64,000 bases of DNA from Picochlorum sp. 'celeri' (GCA_010909725.1 JAACMV010000019.1:62001-126000); one strand, 5' to 3'. Counted from the first letter of the stretch, positions 1 to 12,200 are shown. The notes: generated by a model not told the origin, from the sequence alone. Made by a program: numbers and translations.

Positions 1-1
1 T

Positions 2-1126
2 GGGGAATATGGCTTTGGGCATTACGGATATCCTAGTGTACTTGGAATGCGTTGTCTTGTAAATCCGTTGGTAAAATTCGATGATGAGAATCCTAACCTC
101 TTTTCTGTCAAGCATGGCACAATATCTCAATGCACAATTTGTGACGAGAAGAGTCCTTTTGATTGTCCAACAGAATTTGAACATTGGTACTTGGACGCTG
201 AGCTTACCTATCGAGAAGGAACTATATGTGACGAAAAGAGCAATTCTAGTTCGAAACCTAGTGACAGAATCTGGTTCCACTATGTGGACACCTACTATGA
301 TCCGACTATTGACATTTTCCTGGCACAGAGTAGTTACTCATCCCTGGGAAGACGTCATCCATTTATGCCCGGAGTTTTATGCAGTGATGGAAACTGTACT
401 TGCTCTCTTGAGGGTCCCGTATACCCAGATCATCTTTTTGGAGGAGAAAACCCAACATGGTCTCTCCCTATAACACTCAAGGGGTACACTCATCATGGGA
501 GGACCCTTGGGCAAATTCTAGTCGGCGATTGCGATCATGTAGTAGTTCAATCTGTCTTCAAGATCGATAGTGATAGTTCGTGGGGAAAGAATATTTCAGT
601 GGAGTACGGAGGGATCAACGCGACCAATATGGTTGATCTTGAGGATCTCAGAAAGAATCACCTAACACCTGGGTTGTATGTGCCAACCACTGAAATTTTG
701 AAAGAGCCGCAAATCCCAAACTATGCAGGACTTTTGAATCCACATCTTTTCAAGTATCCTGAAGACAATGTCACTCTTATTCGCTGTTTAATAGAGCCCA
801 GTGATCAATGGGGAAACGAGAAGGGTACATACGCCCAAGGAACACCCTATGGATGTATTCAGTGCTGGAGTTTGTCACCATGTGCGACTCCCAGAATCAA
901 AAATGGATCATCAACTTGGATACTGGATACAGTTCGGAACTTGAATCCAATGACGTTTGTACCAGGTATTCACGTCCCGCCAGGCTATAACTTGACTCTT
1001 TTGGCGTACAATGCATCATCTGAGTCGTCTTGGACCTCCTCTCACCCTCTCCCTGCTCCTGTGAATGCAACCAATCTGAAGAATGACCACGATAGGCATT
1101 GGATTCCTTTTCAAATTATGGAATGA
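2..1126 (+). CDS. cysteine-rich, glycosylation-site-rich protein of unknown family (5' partial)
   Basis: The reading frame is open from base 2 to the stop at 1124-1126, so the true start lies left of the window; 374 residues are visible. I do not recognise the family. The protein is rich in Cys (about 18), Trp, Tyr and Pro, and carries many N-glycosylation sequons (NCT, NIS, NAT, NVT, NGS, NLT, NAS), which suggests a secreted or lumenal protein or an ectodomain. Cysteines come in close groups such as CTIC, CTCS and CIQCWSLSPC. There is no hydrophobic C-terminal anchor in the visible part. It is followed by the Derlin gene on the same strand after 267 nt. The ATG at position 47 is an internal methionine, not a supported start. 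Confidence 0.6.
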   Translation, partial: GEYGFGHYGYPSVLGMRCLVNPLVKFDDENPNLFSVKHGTISQCTICDEKSPFDCPTEFEHWYLDAELTYREGTICDEKSNSSSKPSDRIWFHYVDTYYDPTIDIFLAQSSYSSLGRRHPFMPGVLCSDGNCTCSLEGPVYPDHLFGGENPTWSLPITLKGYTHHGRTLGQILVGDCDHVVVQSVFKIDSDSSWGKNISVEYGGINATNMVDLEDLRKNHLTPGLYVPTTEILKEPQIPNYAGLLNPHLFKYPEDNVTLIRCLIEPSDQWGNEKGTYAQGTPYGCIQCWSLSPCATPRIKNGSSTWILDTVRNLNPMTFVPGIHVPPGYNLTLLAYNASSESSWTSSHPLPAPVNATNLKNDHDRHWIPFQIME

Positions 1127-1393
1127 GTATACATGGGTAGGGTAGTCTTGAGTCTGTTTTCAACATGTCACATGGAATTTAAGATTGAAATGTGCTGCTC
1201 CATGCATGATCCATAGTATGGATGCCCAGATACTCACCTCGAGGTGAGCCAGAGCTCTGGGTCCAGCCTAGTGATTGTGTCCAATCTCTGCCTGATTCTT
1301 TATGAGCGACTAGCGTCACCGATGTGACGAGACTAAATAAAATAACAATAATTCTAGAAAATATAGTTGTATGTGAAACACAGGAGAGGACAA

Positions 1394-2136
1394 ATGGATG
1401 TGGTAGACGGATACAATTCCTTACCAGTCGTGACTCGAGTGTATGTGACACTCGTGGTCATAACCTCTGCTCTGTGTGCTTTAGATGTACGTATCTACTT
1501 ATATGTGACCTGGCATGAAAGAATGGCACTCTGACATGGACAATGCCGCAGGTGATCTCTCCATTTTACTTGTATTTCAACTCAAAACTGATCTTATACA
1601 AGCACGAGTACTGGCGATTGCTGACAAACTTTCTATACTTTGGAAATATTGGCATAGATTTCATATTTCACCTATTCTTCCTGATACGATACTCCAAGTC
1701 CTTGGAGGAGGGGTCCTTTAGGAACAAGAGTGCAGACTTCTTATGGATGCTCGTCTTTGGGGGAATCATGCTCACGGCAATGGCCCCCGTTGCCAAGGTA
1801 CAATTCTTAGGAACATCCCTTAACTTTATGCTTGTGTATGTGTGGGCTCGGCGGCATCCTAACGTTCCATTGTCGTTCCTGGGGATTTTCACCTTTGGAG
1901 CAGCATACCTGCCGTGGGTGTTGATGGCGTTTTCTGTGCTCATCGGGGGCAGCCCGATCTTGGATATCCTTGGGATGATAGCAGGGCATACGTACTATTA
2001 TTTGGAGGATGTGTATCCGCACACACAGCAGGGAAGGGGAAGGAGGTTGCTCAAAACACCACAGCTGTTCAAGCAGTTGTTTCAATCCAACATTGCCCCC
2101 ATTGCTGGTGTCGGCAACCACCAGCATCGGGACTGA
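1394..2136 (+). CDS. DER1: Derlin (Der1-like ER rhomboid pseudoprotease)
   Basis: Joined from exons 1394-1486 and 1552-2136 (225 aa). The 65-nt intron has donor GTACGT and acceptor CCGCAG, and the join reads ...CALD|VISPFYLYFN, which matches the Derlin N-terminus. Derlins are multi-pass ER membrane proteins with a rhomboid fold but no catalytic residues; they help retrotranslocate misfolded proteins for degradation (ERAD). Family marks seen: LPVVTRVYVT at the N-terminus, WRLLTNF, LEEGSFRNKSADF, MLVYVWARRHP (the W-x-R rhomboid-like segment), YLPWVLMAFS and GHTYYYLEDVYP. Length is typical. The C-terminal tail is basic and short, with no obvious SHP box of p97-binding Derlins. The start was chosen as the ATG that opens exon 1 in the frame required by the join. 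Confidence 0.93.
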
Positions 2137-2218
2137 GTGGGTCCTTCTCGTGTATATATATGTATTTATTTATTTATATTTGAGTTCAGTCACGTTACAG
2201 ATGTCGTACAAGTTCTTG

Positions 2219-3147
2219 TCAAAGCAGTGTCATGATGTATCCTACGCTCATTATTCCAGAAATCATTGCTATAAGCCCGCTTGGGATTATTTTACCACTA
2301 TTCTTTGCCCTCAGACCCATCGCTCCAGCAAGAGCGAGGCAGGTCGCCAAAGAGAGCAACGTACCCACCTTGTATGTCGGATGGCCCATGAGCGAGGCAG
2401 AAATCAACAATAGAACAGCCACACCTGTCGCAACCAAAAGGCTCGTGGTGCTCGACTTTCTCAGATAGGCACTCAAGCCAGAACCAAAAATCGCAAAGGC
2501 AAAAAGATAGGTGAAACCCTTCATGGGGTCGCCTCCGCTTCCTCCTCCTCCTTGTCCACCCCATCCTCCTCCTCCCCATCCACCACCTCCCCGTCCACCA
2601 GGGGGAGGGGATCCGTACTCTGGCATCAAGGACAGGGAATTGATTTTAGAATGTACTTTCCCCAGATATCCAGAGAAAGAAGACGCCACTGGAATTTGAT
2701 AGTTCCTGCATGAAAAAGTGAACCACTCATTCACATGATGATGAAAGCTTGTCCCTTTCTCTCAAGTCAAAAATCAATCTGACACATTGTATGTGTCAGT
2801 AGTACGCACCACCAAGGCTTTCTACGTTCCCCTATCTCGACAGCATGCCACTTTCCTAGCTCATTCTTAGACAGGCGATTTCTATATTCTGCACAGTCTC
2901 CTGGATTGGGAATACCATACCCTGGGATCCCTTTCCCTTTGATCTCACAGTATATTGGACCACCAGCCCGCCTTGTGGGCCGATTGCTAGAGATAATTCT
3001 CCCCTGAATCATTGGTCCCATTCGTATCCGTGTCACTCGAGCAAACACACAAGTAAATGACGCAAATTCGTGTTGTAGAAACCGTGGGAGATGTTCTGAA
3101 TACCCCGTTAACGATTGCCAGATTCCCTCCCTGAGAGACACATTCAC
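2219..3147 (-). CDS. TMEM14/FAX-type membrane protein (5' part uncertain)
   Basis: The 3' exon (2219-2705) encodes a Gly/Trp-rich linker followed by a four-helix Tmem_14 domain (about 100 residues, ending in GIMSVGYIMTLL). Proteins of this family include plant FAX proteins, which export fatty acids from plastids, and mitochondrial TMEM14C. The glycine-rich linker before the domain is also seen in plastid FAX1-like proteins. An acceptor (TTTCATGCAG) precedes NYQIPV and needs a phase-2 donor; GTGCGT at 2809 fits exactly and gives a 104-nt intron. It links to an open frame that runs up to an ATG at 3147 (274 aa in total). That N-terminal region is not recognisable as a transit peptide and could contain a further intron, so only the 3' exon is well supported. 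Confidence 0.7.
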
Positions 3148-3724
3148 TATTAATATCTATTTTCTTTTGGTTCTTGGAACGAATAGACGCGACCACCTGC
3201 ATTCATTCCATTGCTGATGCGTACAGATTCTATCCATCTCTCGAGGCCAGACCATGGGACACACTATTCGGGAGTGCTCCCCATCCCAGATCCCTCTCCC
3301 CTCGTTCGCCCCTCACCAACGCCACCAATGGCTATATATAAGATATAGTTCTACATCCACGCATACGGCAGTGCCATTCTCGCCGTGGTCTAGTCGATAG
3401 CAGGACAACCATGTCTTGTACCAGGGTCAAATCTCTGCCACGCCTGCTCTATTCGCCAGTTCTATATCACTCACTCCACATACCATGGTACTAACGCTCT
3501 TTCACACCTCCAAACACCACTCTTATGGTCGTATGATTGCGCAACGCAGCCACATGCGGCGCATGGATGCCACCCGCCCCCACCCACCACCCAAGGGTGG
3601 CCATCGTGGCTACCAACCGACCAACCGTTTTCACGAGCGGTTGCATGATCACAATGACAACGAAGTACTGATCCACCAGTATCTTCACCATTCCCCCTAT
3701 ACATTTGATTGTTAATTAATCAAA
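3148..3724. other. intergenic region, divergent promoters
   Basis: 577 nt between the TMEM14/FAX gene (minus) and the H1-tailed gene (plus). It holds a TATA-like element at 3333-3342 and a 99-codon plus-strand frame (3416-3715) that resembles no protein I know and is probably untranslated leader. A weak tRNA-like fold at 3382-3445 was considered and rejected. Confidence 0.5.
3333..3342 (+). promoter_or_regulatory. TATA-like element
   Basis: TATATATAAG lies about 390 nt before the ATG of the H1-tailed membrane gene. If it is used, the transcript would have a long leader or an unseen 5' intron. The match is by consensus only. Confidence 0.35.
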
Positions 3725-4492
3725 ATGATTCCACTCACGTTGCATCCAGCTGTTGGTCAGTTCATGGCCGCATCCATCTCTTCTGTCGAAGAATTAATGC
3801 AGCACCCAATGGCTTTGCCAGTGGCAGTGGGGGTTGTCACAGTCTTTCTGACAATTTTATTGTTTTACAATATTAGTGAATCTTTGAAGAAGAAGGCTGC
3901 GGGCAAGGGGGATGAGACTGGGGAGGTCGGGGACCTCAGGCGGAGTACCAGGTGCGCGAGGTGGTTGTAACGACCAATGGGTGTGGTCGACGTTGCGTGA
4001 TCTACTGATGCATCGTGTACCTTTATTTGGTTGTACAGATCTTCTGACAGGAAGAAGCCTTCTGCGGAGGCGAAGAAGTCTACTCCAACACCGGAGAAGA
4101 AGACGGAACGTCGCAGTAGAAGCGTGACTCGCACGAAGAAGGCGGGTACTGCTGCTGCAGAGACGTCTTCTGCCACAAAGAGCAAGGCTCGCTCCAGATC
4201 GACCAGTGCTGCTGCCAAGAAGAAGACTGCCAGTGCTGCTTCTACTGGGACAAAGAGCAGGTCTGCGTCCAAGGGGCGATCTACCTCGGCGACTCGCAAG
4301 AGCGCCACCAAAAAGACGCCAACATCAAAGGCTGCTACGACCAAGAGATCTACCTCGAGCAGTCGTAAGAAGGAAGCGAGCACCGTGAAGCCAAAGAAGA
4401 CGGCGTCCAAGACGGGCACTGCGGCGAAAAAGTCAGGCAGCAGATCGACGACTCCATCTCGTAGGAGCACACGATCGGCGAAATCAGCGTAA
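3725..4492 (+). CDS. single-TM protein with histone-H1-like Lys/Ala/Ser/Thr-rich tail
   Basis: Exons 3725-3951 and 4039-4492 join across an 87-nt intron (donor GTGCGC, acceptor GTACAG) with the split Arg codon AG|A; the product has 226 aa. Residues 1-30 are uncharged or mildly acidic. One membrane segment follows (ALPVAVGVVTVFLTILLFY, about residues 31-50), then a short linker. The last about 150 residues are almost only K, R, S, T, A and P, with many SRS, KKT and KSA repeats like the C-terminal tail of linker histone H1. There is no globular H1 winged-helix domain. The tail should bind nucleic acid or acidic surfaces. A role as an inner nuclear membrane or ER chromatin tether is inference only. 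Start alternatives are the Met at 3725 and the Met at 3764. The antisense frame 3865-4599 is a shadow of the tail. Confidence 0.75.
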
Positions 4493-4690
4493 ATTTTATT
4501 TGTTGACATAGAGTTCTTGCTTCTTTGACGGCAAGGGATCCGACAATGACACATTACTGACGAGTATGTTTGTGTTTTCAAATTGAACGTGCTGCACAAG
4601 CAATGTCATACCATACCGAATATAACAAATTGCGCTGTGACTTACAACCGTAATAATTGTGTAACTCCTTTTCTTTACAATAGAAGCACC

Positions 4691-6920
4691 TTAGGTGCGC
4701 TTGCGCATTCGTCGTCTGTAGACATCGCTGCCTGCACTTGGCATGTCATCACCAATCTCATCGTCATTGTCTCCATCATCAACATTATGGTCATCTGGGT
4801 GTGGGGGAGGTTCAGGTATGTTTGGCTGCTGAGTTCCTTTTCTCTTCGATCCCCGCCGCTTGCCTGATCTCGACAGTTTTTTACCACCGTCCAGGGATTG
4901 TATTGGTCTTCCCATGGCAGCCTCGTGTGATTCAATGCCGGCAGCTGTAAAGTCAAAATTCATGATGGGTGTCAGAATGTGCTCTACATCTGGAACGGGG
5001 CCTTCAGAAGGTCCCTGGAGCTGCTTCATGAGTTGATGTAGGTCTCGAGGCACACGGGCTCCACCCATGGGCCTTGGAGGTGGTGGACGTCCTCCTGGTG
5101 GGGGAGGTGGCGGAGGCTGCCCTGGTGGATATCCTTCCTGCTCCCCTTGGCCATAGTAGTACTCATCATATTCTTCGTAGGCGTACATGTCTGGGGATAC
5201 TTCAAACATATCCGATGTCCCTGGCACGATGTCCAAGAATTTGTGTTTTAAGAGGGACACATGCAAGGCATCAAGCGGATCCTTTGCTTCTTCCTTCAAT
5301 GCTTCTTTTCTCCTAGATTCAAGTGAGCTGACCGTCGACAGAGATCCAGACTCGGCCTCAAATTCAATGTATGCGTCCCACAAGGGCCCTGTTTCTTCTG
5401 GCGGTGTGGCAGTAATGGCTCTCTCAAACAGTGACCTGGTGTTGGCCAAGTCTCCAATGCCCATCAGAAACTTCGCATACTCCACGACATACCCGGGACA
5501 TTTTAGATATGTTTTCAATCCCAGTTCAAAAATATTGCGCGGAATATGGTCCTTTCCATCATTCAGCCATTCAAATCTGGCTGAGGCGACAAATGCCTGC
5601 CACTGCAAGCCAGACCATTTCCGAGCTCGTAGAAACAGCTTTCGTGCTGCCATGACGCCGTCAACCCGGCGAACAAATCTCATATATTGAATCCAGCCTA
5701 GAGTTTTCAAATCGTCAGTTCGCGCCTTCTCCTCGGCCTCTTCTTCAGAGTCTTCGGCCACAACCTCTTCATATATGGAGCGAGCCTTGTCAATGTTTCC
5801 CATTTGTTCGTGCAAGTCTGCAACCTCGAAGTGCAATACCAAGGCTGCGGGCAGTGCTTCACGCCCTCTATTTAATACTGCTATAGCAGATTCTGCACCC
5901 ATTCCAGTCTCACTCATGTGCCACGAGGCATAGTCCAGCCACAGATCAGGGAATTGTATGAGATAACTGAGGCTCTGTTCATACGCCAGAACGATACGAG
6001 CTTGATGCGTTGGTCTATCTGCTTCTCCTGGATTATCGGATTCCCAATGGCAGTATTTTCTCCACTTCTGGGCTTCTTCCAGCTGATGGTGGCCGCCCTT
6101 TCCAGGAGGTAATGGCAACATTTTTGTGTCCAAACTTTCCACCAGGGACCATCTTTCATTGCTCACGGCTTTGGAAGCGTGATACTTTGGCCTCCATTCA
6201 TCTAAAGATCTCTTTGACAGAGTTTTATTACCTAAGCTATTCTCAAACTGTTCATACATGCTCCATATCGCGTCAAGGGAGGTGGTCGGGATGTTCAATG
6301 CTTTGTGCATCCCTCTTCGCAGAGCTGCTGTCTTTGCTGCATCGGCCTGACCCTCTACAGCCTCGCCAAAGACCTTTTCATAGGCAGGAGAATCTTCTTG
6401 AACAGATTGTAGGAGGTCAAAATATTCTTGCCACAGCTCTCCTGCCCTCACATCCTGTCCTACTTGCTCAAGAGCAAATTCAAGACACGTCTTCACCTCC
6501 ATGATTCCTTCAGGACTATCCTCTCGATCGGCATTCAATGACCGAATGTAACCCACATACATCTTCCACAAGTCTATATCCAAGCATAGCAAAAGGCATT
6601 TGCCAAAGAGACTCTTCACAATTGCCTCGTCTCCGTTTTCAATCTCAAACTCACAGTAATCCTTCCAATATGCACACTGCATGGGCGATCAGACATGGTA
6701 TATGGCTCAAAGAGATGCAACATGTGTATATTATTGCTAATAGACGACGCACCGTTGTTGGAAAAATGGCCACAATATTTTCATAGACCTCTCGGAGGGC
6801 CACAATCTGCTCTTCGCTCCTTGGCCCTTTGCCCACCTCTCTTAACAAGTTCTCCCAATTTTGATACTCATATGGGTTTTCAGCAACCTGCTGGCGCAGT
6901 TGATCGATAAGAGTACTCAT
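4691..6920 (-). CDS. CSTF77: CstF-77 / Rna14 / suppressor-of-forked, mRNA 3'-end processing
   Basis: Exons 6753-6920 and 4691-6676 (minus strand) join across a 76-nt intron (GTGCGT...CATGCAG) to give 717 aa. The protein is built of HAT repeats: NPYEYQNWENLLREVG at the start, YENIVAIFPTT|CAYWKDY across the join, IDLWKMYVGY, ARIVLAYEQSL, YMRFVRRVDGVMAARKLF, IFELGLKTYLKCPGYV and TRSLFERAI. This order and length fit CstF-77, the dimeric scaffold that recruits CstF-64 and CstF-50 to the GU-rich element downstream of poly(A) sites. After the HAT domain come a Pro/Gly-rich segment and a basic stretch (SGKRRGSKRKG) that looks like a nuclear localisation signal, then an acidic run and RRRMRKRT at the end. 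It ends convergent with the H1-tailed gene, with about 200 nt between them. Confidence 0.93.
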
Positions 6921-7159
6921 CGCAGCGAGAGAAATGTGGGAAATCAACACAGTGTTCACCTCTCCCCCTATTCCGCCCCGCGCACAATGCTACCAAAGTC
7001 ACTGAGAGGTAAATATGCTAATTATTAATGCTGCCCTGGGGTTGTATATCGGAGATCCTTGGAGAAGGGGATTTGGCATGCAGTGCTACATTGTTCAAAA
7101 ATTGTCATATTACAGAGTCAACAAAAACAAAAAAATGTGTACACCAAACCAAAAGTACT

Positions 7160-8846
7160 CTATGTATCATTATCATCGGCGAGGAGTGCTTCTGTATCAC
7201 CTTGTTCGATCGCATCCTCTTCCTGCCACGATCTTTGGTTGTCCTTGGCCTTTGGGTACATCATGGCAGCAATCATCATGCCTACTCCCAGCAAGACACA
7301 GACAACACTCCACATCTGCGAGTATCGAATCATTGTGATGCACAATGCTATTCCAGTTTGCAACGATGAGAGCCTCTTTAAATCTGTATCTGATGCCCGG
7401 GAGTGCTCAGTCACTTCAAAGACAGGGAGGAAGGTGTCATTGACAATCTTTGGCTCCACAGCATTATACGACTCCCCAAACCATACACTCAACATTAAAG
7501 ACTTCTTTACATTTACGGTAATGCCCGACATTGGCTCTGCAAAGAAAAAAAAAAGCATCATGATGAGAAACCTTCTGATGCAATGTCATTCCATTCTCAA
7601 GATACAACGTACCAACATCCAAATATATTTGATCTTTTGGATCAGCATCACACTGAATTCCATCTACAGAGGTGGATGCTAGAGCATCGACGTTGCAGAA
7701 ACCCGGGAGGGACAAGAATAGTTTTGGTCCCACATCCATTTTCGTCCCTCGTATTCCTGCGTTAATAGGACTGGATATATTAAAAAGCCCCCTGATATTC
7801 TGATGATACTTGGTACTAGTGGAAAATACGGCATCGTTCGGCAAATACCGAAGAGATTTGAGGCGCCCACTGTCTCCAGGAGTTCCATCTGAGAAGATCT
7901 TCACTGAGCGGTATGCCTCAGCAACCCATACTCTATTGTGTGTGACATTGTCCACCTCGCCAAGGGCTTTACTCATTGCAGGAGGAAACTGTCTTCCATC
8001 AGTTCCTCGAACTATCTCAGCAGATTCCCATGCGGAAATCTTGGATACACCATTCCACACAGTGAGTTCCGACACAGCATCTATATCACCTTTTCCCGTC
8101 TTCATCTTCATCAAATATCCTTCCTCGGCAGTCATGTTGTGTAAAAGAGAGAAGTGAGAATTGATTCCAGGGACAAAATGGGATAGTTTCGAAAGCAGCG
8201 GGTCATCATACCCAAAGAGCAACTCCTCCACTGTCCGGCACATGAAGATCCCTTTAACCCTAGGATCGCTCCACCGTTCAATCAGCTGAATCACCAGTTG
8301 AAACAAACCCGACATTCGAGAAGGAGATCGAGCCATAACCATTTCTATCGCACCTACCAGGGGAATGTTCAGGGTGTGAACCACATCTGTCAAGTTGCCC
8401 ACCGACTCCTCACCCACAAACTCATACTCTGTTCCCTCTGTAAACTCAACCATCTCATCGCCTTCCAACCACGACACACGAGCCCTCTTTTTACTCTTTC
8501 GGAACACATATGGCCCTATCCTCTCCACCCGTGCTCTGCTACCATGCCTCACAGCATCAACATTGGTCAAATTCAACATGTAGACTTGGACACCCACCCG
8601 ACCCAGAGTTCCATCAAACCTTTCCGCAACACTTTCGTCAGACTCTGGAAGCCACACTACACTATCATATACTTTTTCATACATCCCATTCCATATTTGA
8701 GGCACATAAACTCTCCGAGAAACCTCCAAGAAACCTCCAAGTGCCACCAGCAAGGCACAAGGAAGCACCACGGCGAAGAAACGCATGACTATGTCTTCAA
8801 TGCGTATGGTACATACTGAAAATACAACACTTGTGCCAGGAAGCAC
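7160..8846 (-). CDS. CD36/LIMP-2 family scavenger-receptor-like membrane protein
   Basis: Exons 7613-8846 and 7160-7536 (minus) join across a 76-nt intron (GTACGT...TTTGCAG) to give 536 aa; the join restores the family motif YLDV|EPMSGITVNVKKSL. Typical CD36 topology is visible: an N-terminal TM (about residues 24-42), a large lumenal or extracellular domain with sequons and the RIGPYVFR and GFCNVDALASTSVDG motifs, and a C-terminal TM (WSVVCVLLGVGMMIAAMMY) followed by an acidic cytosolic tail with a LLADD end that could act as a lysosomal or vacuolar di-leucine sorting signal. Family members move lipids or bind lipid and lipoprotein ligands. Two starts are possible, the ATG at 8846 or at 8786 (MRFFAVVLPC); the second gives the usual short cytosolic tail. 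Confidence 0.9.
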
Positions 8847-9227
8847 AGAAGAGCTTGGTACATGTACGATGAGACAATTGTACTAAATCTATTTAAATTG
8901 AGAACTTTGAGTTCTCCATGCATCTGAAACCTCATGTGTCTTCAGAAAAGGAGTACAGTATACTGTAAAAATAATCATCTAATCTGCATCAGGTGATAAT
9001 GCACATCGGCGCCGTGGGTGTCTGACGAGTGTTGTCGGGTAGCGGATCACAAGTTCAATTGTCCTTTGTTTGCTCTGCTGACTGTATCACTGTATCAAGA
9101 ATATTCATTTACAAGTTGGAATTTTGGTAAGACTGAGTGATTGGCTCAGCGAGAGGATTGGCAGACAAGGTGGCAGTATTTCTCTTCTCCTGAAGAAAAG
9201 GACGTGACAGCATAGTGTGAACCAGCC
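8847..9227. other. intergenic region, divergent promoter
   Basis: 381 nt separate the CD36-like gene (minus) from the NEF1-like gene (plus). An AT-rich block (TTTAAATAGATT on the minus strand near 8890) may serve as the core promoter of the CD36-like gene. No further gene was seen. Confidence 0.5.
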
Positions 9228-12200
9228 ATGTACGGCAGTGCAGCATATTTGCGACCTCCCTCTGTATCTGGACAATCTCAGTCTAGCCTTCAGAGGGGGT
9301 CCCGAGAACCTGCGTTGCGAGGAAAGTTCACTCCAAAATCGTTCAAATACAATGGGCGGGTGGCAGCAGTGTTGCTGACAAGTTTGCTAGTTCTGGTGGG
9401 ATATGGTGGCCCTGCTGTGGCTGGAGTTTTAATTGTACGCTTGTATTATATCATCATCATCATCATCATCATGGTCGGGGGTTGCGATAACTGGGGATGC
9501 TTGTTTGCAGACGGGGTCAATGCTTGCGTATGTCATGGATGCTATGCGATACAAAGAGGGGTCCTTTTTGGCTGTATGGATGTCGCTGGCGCTGTCAAAT
9601 TTGGCCATGGGATACAGCACATTATTTTTGGATAACGAGTACAGCATTATGGTGGCGGTGTTGGGTCTCCTGATTAGTTCAGGGGTGTTGTTTCTCACTG
9701 GGTGTTGGGCAACACTGCAATTTAAGTGGATACAGCTACAGTATCCAGCAGTTGTTGTGGCCTTTGAGAAAATGTTGCTTACTAGCTGTCTTCCTACCGC
9801 GGGCGCGGTGATGTATCTAGGTCTCATTGTTCACAATGGCATTGCAACAGCTCCGTACATTACAGCATTGATCTTGTGTGGCATGTATGCTCTTTTTGCG
9901 AGACCATTATCGTCGTCATTTTACATATCGCCGCATAGTGTGTCCACAGGAGGGGCACCAGCACATTTGGGAAGCGTGCAGAAACCATTGGATGGATTAT
10001 TGTCCTTCTTTTTTGCTCTCAGCATGCCAGCATTAGTATATGTTGCAGCACATAATGCCGTCATCATGTCTTGGACGCACTTGTGGGCAGTTCTATTGTT
10101 AGTGTTTGGGCCCATACTATTCATGTCATCTATTCCTCAAGGTCTTTGGTGGATGGGGGATGGTCCCACTGCAAATGCTGTGAGAAGAATCCTTGTGCTC
10201 GTCTCCCTTGCTGGTGCTTTAGCTGGCGTTGAGGGGAGGATAGTTTTCCACTCCTTTGGCCAGTATTTAAAACTTGCACCTCCGTGGAGTTATATTGCCA
10301 TCACTGTAGCGACGTATGGATTTGGGGCGGTTGTCCTGCTGCTCTTGTCAGGGATGATGGGGGAGGAGACTGCAGCCTTCCTCCTTGGCCCCGTGGTGAT
10401 GATTAGTACCGCCATTGGTAGCCTTGTCTTGGGTTTGCCGATTTGGGCATTGCCAGCTCCTTTGATTGGAGCTGCTGGCGTTGCCTTGTATTTTGAAAGC
10501 AGAGCTCTGAGGGATTATGGCCTTGTGGTGATTGGGGGTCTATGCACTTGTGCTTGGTTTCTTTGGCAGCATTTCTGGTTTTTAGACATCAAATTAGACG
10601 GAATGAGCCTTAAAGTTATATGCTCTTTGATATTTGCGGCAATGATTCCTGCTGTAGTTGTGCCAGGTCTGCTGATGGCCAAATTACCAGGCTCTGGACC
10701 TCTTCTTATTATGCAAGCGGTCATCTTGGCGATTCTAGAGGAGCATTTGTTCGCAGGAGATTACGAGGAGTTGACATATAATGTGCATCCAATGTTTCCA
10801 GCATCGTTAGTGATTGCAACCACAGTAATTGGTATTATTCTTGCCAGGAAAATGGGAGAGGCAAATCGGATCAGCAATGCAACTGCTTTCGTACTTGAGT
10901 GCATATATGGTGCCAAAATTTCAATGCTGTTTGTACCAGAAAGTCGAATGGCAATTCCAGTGGTTGGATATGCTCTAGCATGTCTGCATCCATTGTTCTT
11001 GGGTCCTAAGAAAGGCGATGCCAGGGCTGCTACAACACTGGAGCCCTGGAAAGGCCTTGGTATGGCATTCTGTGTGATTCTTGCCGTAGCAGCAGCTCGA
11101 TTTGCTATCTTTGATGCTCTCCACATCGTGTTGGACCGCAAACCTTCGGAAGCTCTTGCTGCCGGGTCTCTATTACTTGCCATTGCAGTAGGTCTTTTGC
11201 CTATGATCAATACATACTACGCGCAATACGAGGGCCCCAGGAGAGCAGCCGTACTGATTGGGTCTTTTGGGCTCTTGTTAATTTTGCTCAGACCACCTCT
11301 TCCTATCAAGGGGGGAGCTGAATGTCCTAAGCTGCCGCTGGCTTTGTGTCCCAGGTTATGGGATGCTTCTCACACCCCACGACGTGAGCAGGATGATGTT
11401 GCTGTGTATGGTGACGGGCTCAGAAGGAGAGAGCATTGGCCACTGTGGCTCGTCGTAGTGGCATCATTCTTTGGAGTATTAGCAGCGACGTCAAAAATAT
11501 CAAAGAGTGTTTCGTTTGCTCCCTTCAGATTGATCCAAGCTGGGCTCTCTGGACTGTTGATTGGAGGCTATATGGCTCTTGAATTCTTCCCAGACATGCA
11601 AGTTCTGCAAGCAACAATCGTCGCCTCCTGTTTACTGGTAGCATTCATGATCGTCCTGCTGTCAGTTCCAAGTAGAGGCTCTGCAATTTTGTTGCCTGTA
11701 CTCTGCATTTGCTGGTTTGGATCTTTCCCTGGATCGCTTTTTGTACTCTCCGTGTCAAGGTTGCCTCCTTTACCTCAGGATATGGTCCGATTACATCCTG
11801 ATATTGCAGAGGGCATCGCATTAGATAGTCTAAGGTGGCAAACTATTCGCACGTACTTGATTGCTTGTTTTGCAGCTGAAGCGCTGATTCTGAGTTTTGC
11901 AGCAAAATTGCGTCTCGGTGTTTCCAAAGGGAGAGCAGCAGCTGCATCCAGTAGTATGCTTGGAATGGCTTCAGACGCCATGTATATCGACAAAGCTGCG
12001 GAATTCTTAGGAGGGTATGTTCCCTCGGCTGTCAACGAGGCCACAGTTGGGAGTCTTGCAGGAAAGCATCATCAAAAACTTACAAATATTGGCATGTCCT
12101 ATCTTCCAGAGGCTTGCAATATTTTGACAGTGTTTTGCTTTTCAGCATGCTTGTGGGTGAGCAATGCCTTGGGAGGAGAGCATGCATCACTGATGGTGCC

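Noticed and set aside
3382..3445. tRNA-like fold with a 6/7-bp acceptor, a 4-bp anticodon stem with 7-nt loop and a 5-bp T stem
   Set aside because: No U33, no GG in the D loop, a 6-nt T loop, a too short D arm and no T-run terminator; tRNAscan-SE would be decisive.
3865..4599. 244-codon minus-strand frame
   Set aside because: Antisense shadow of the low-complexity Lys/Ser tail.
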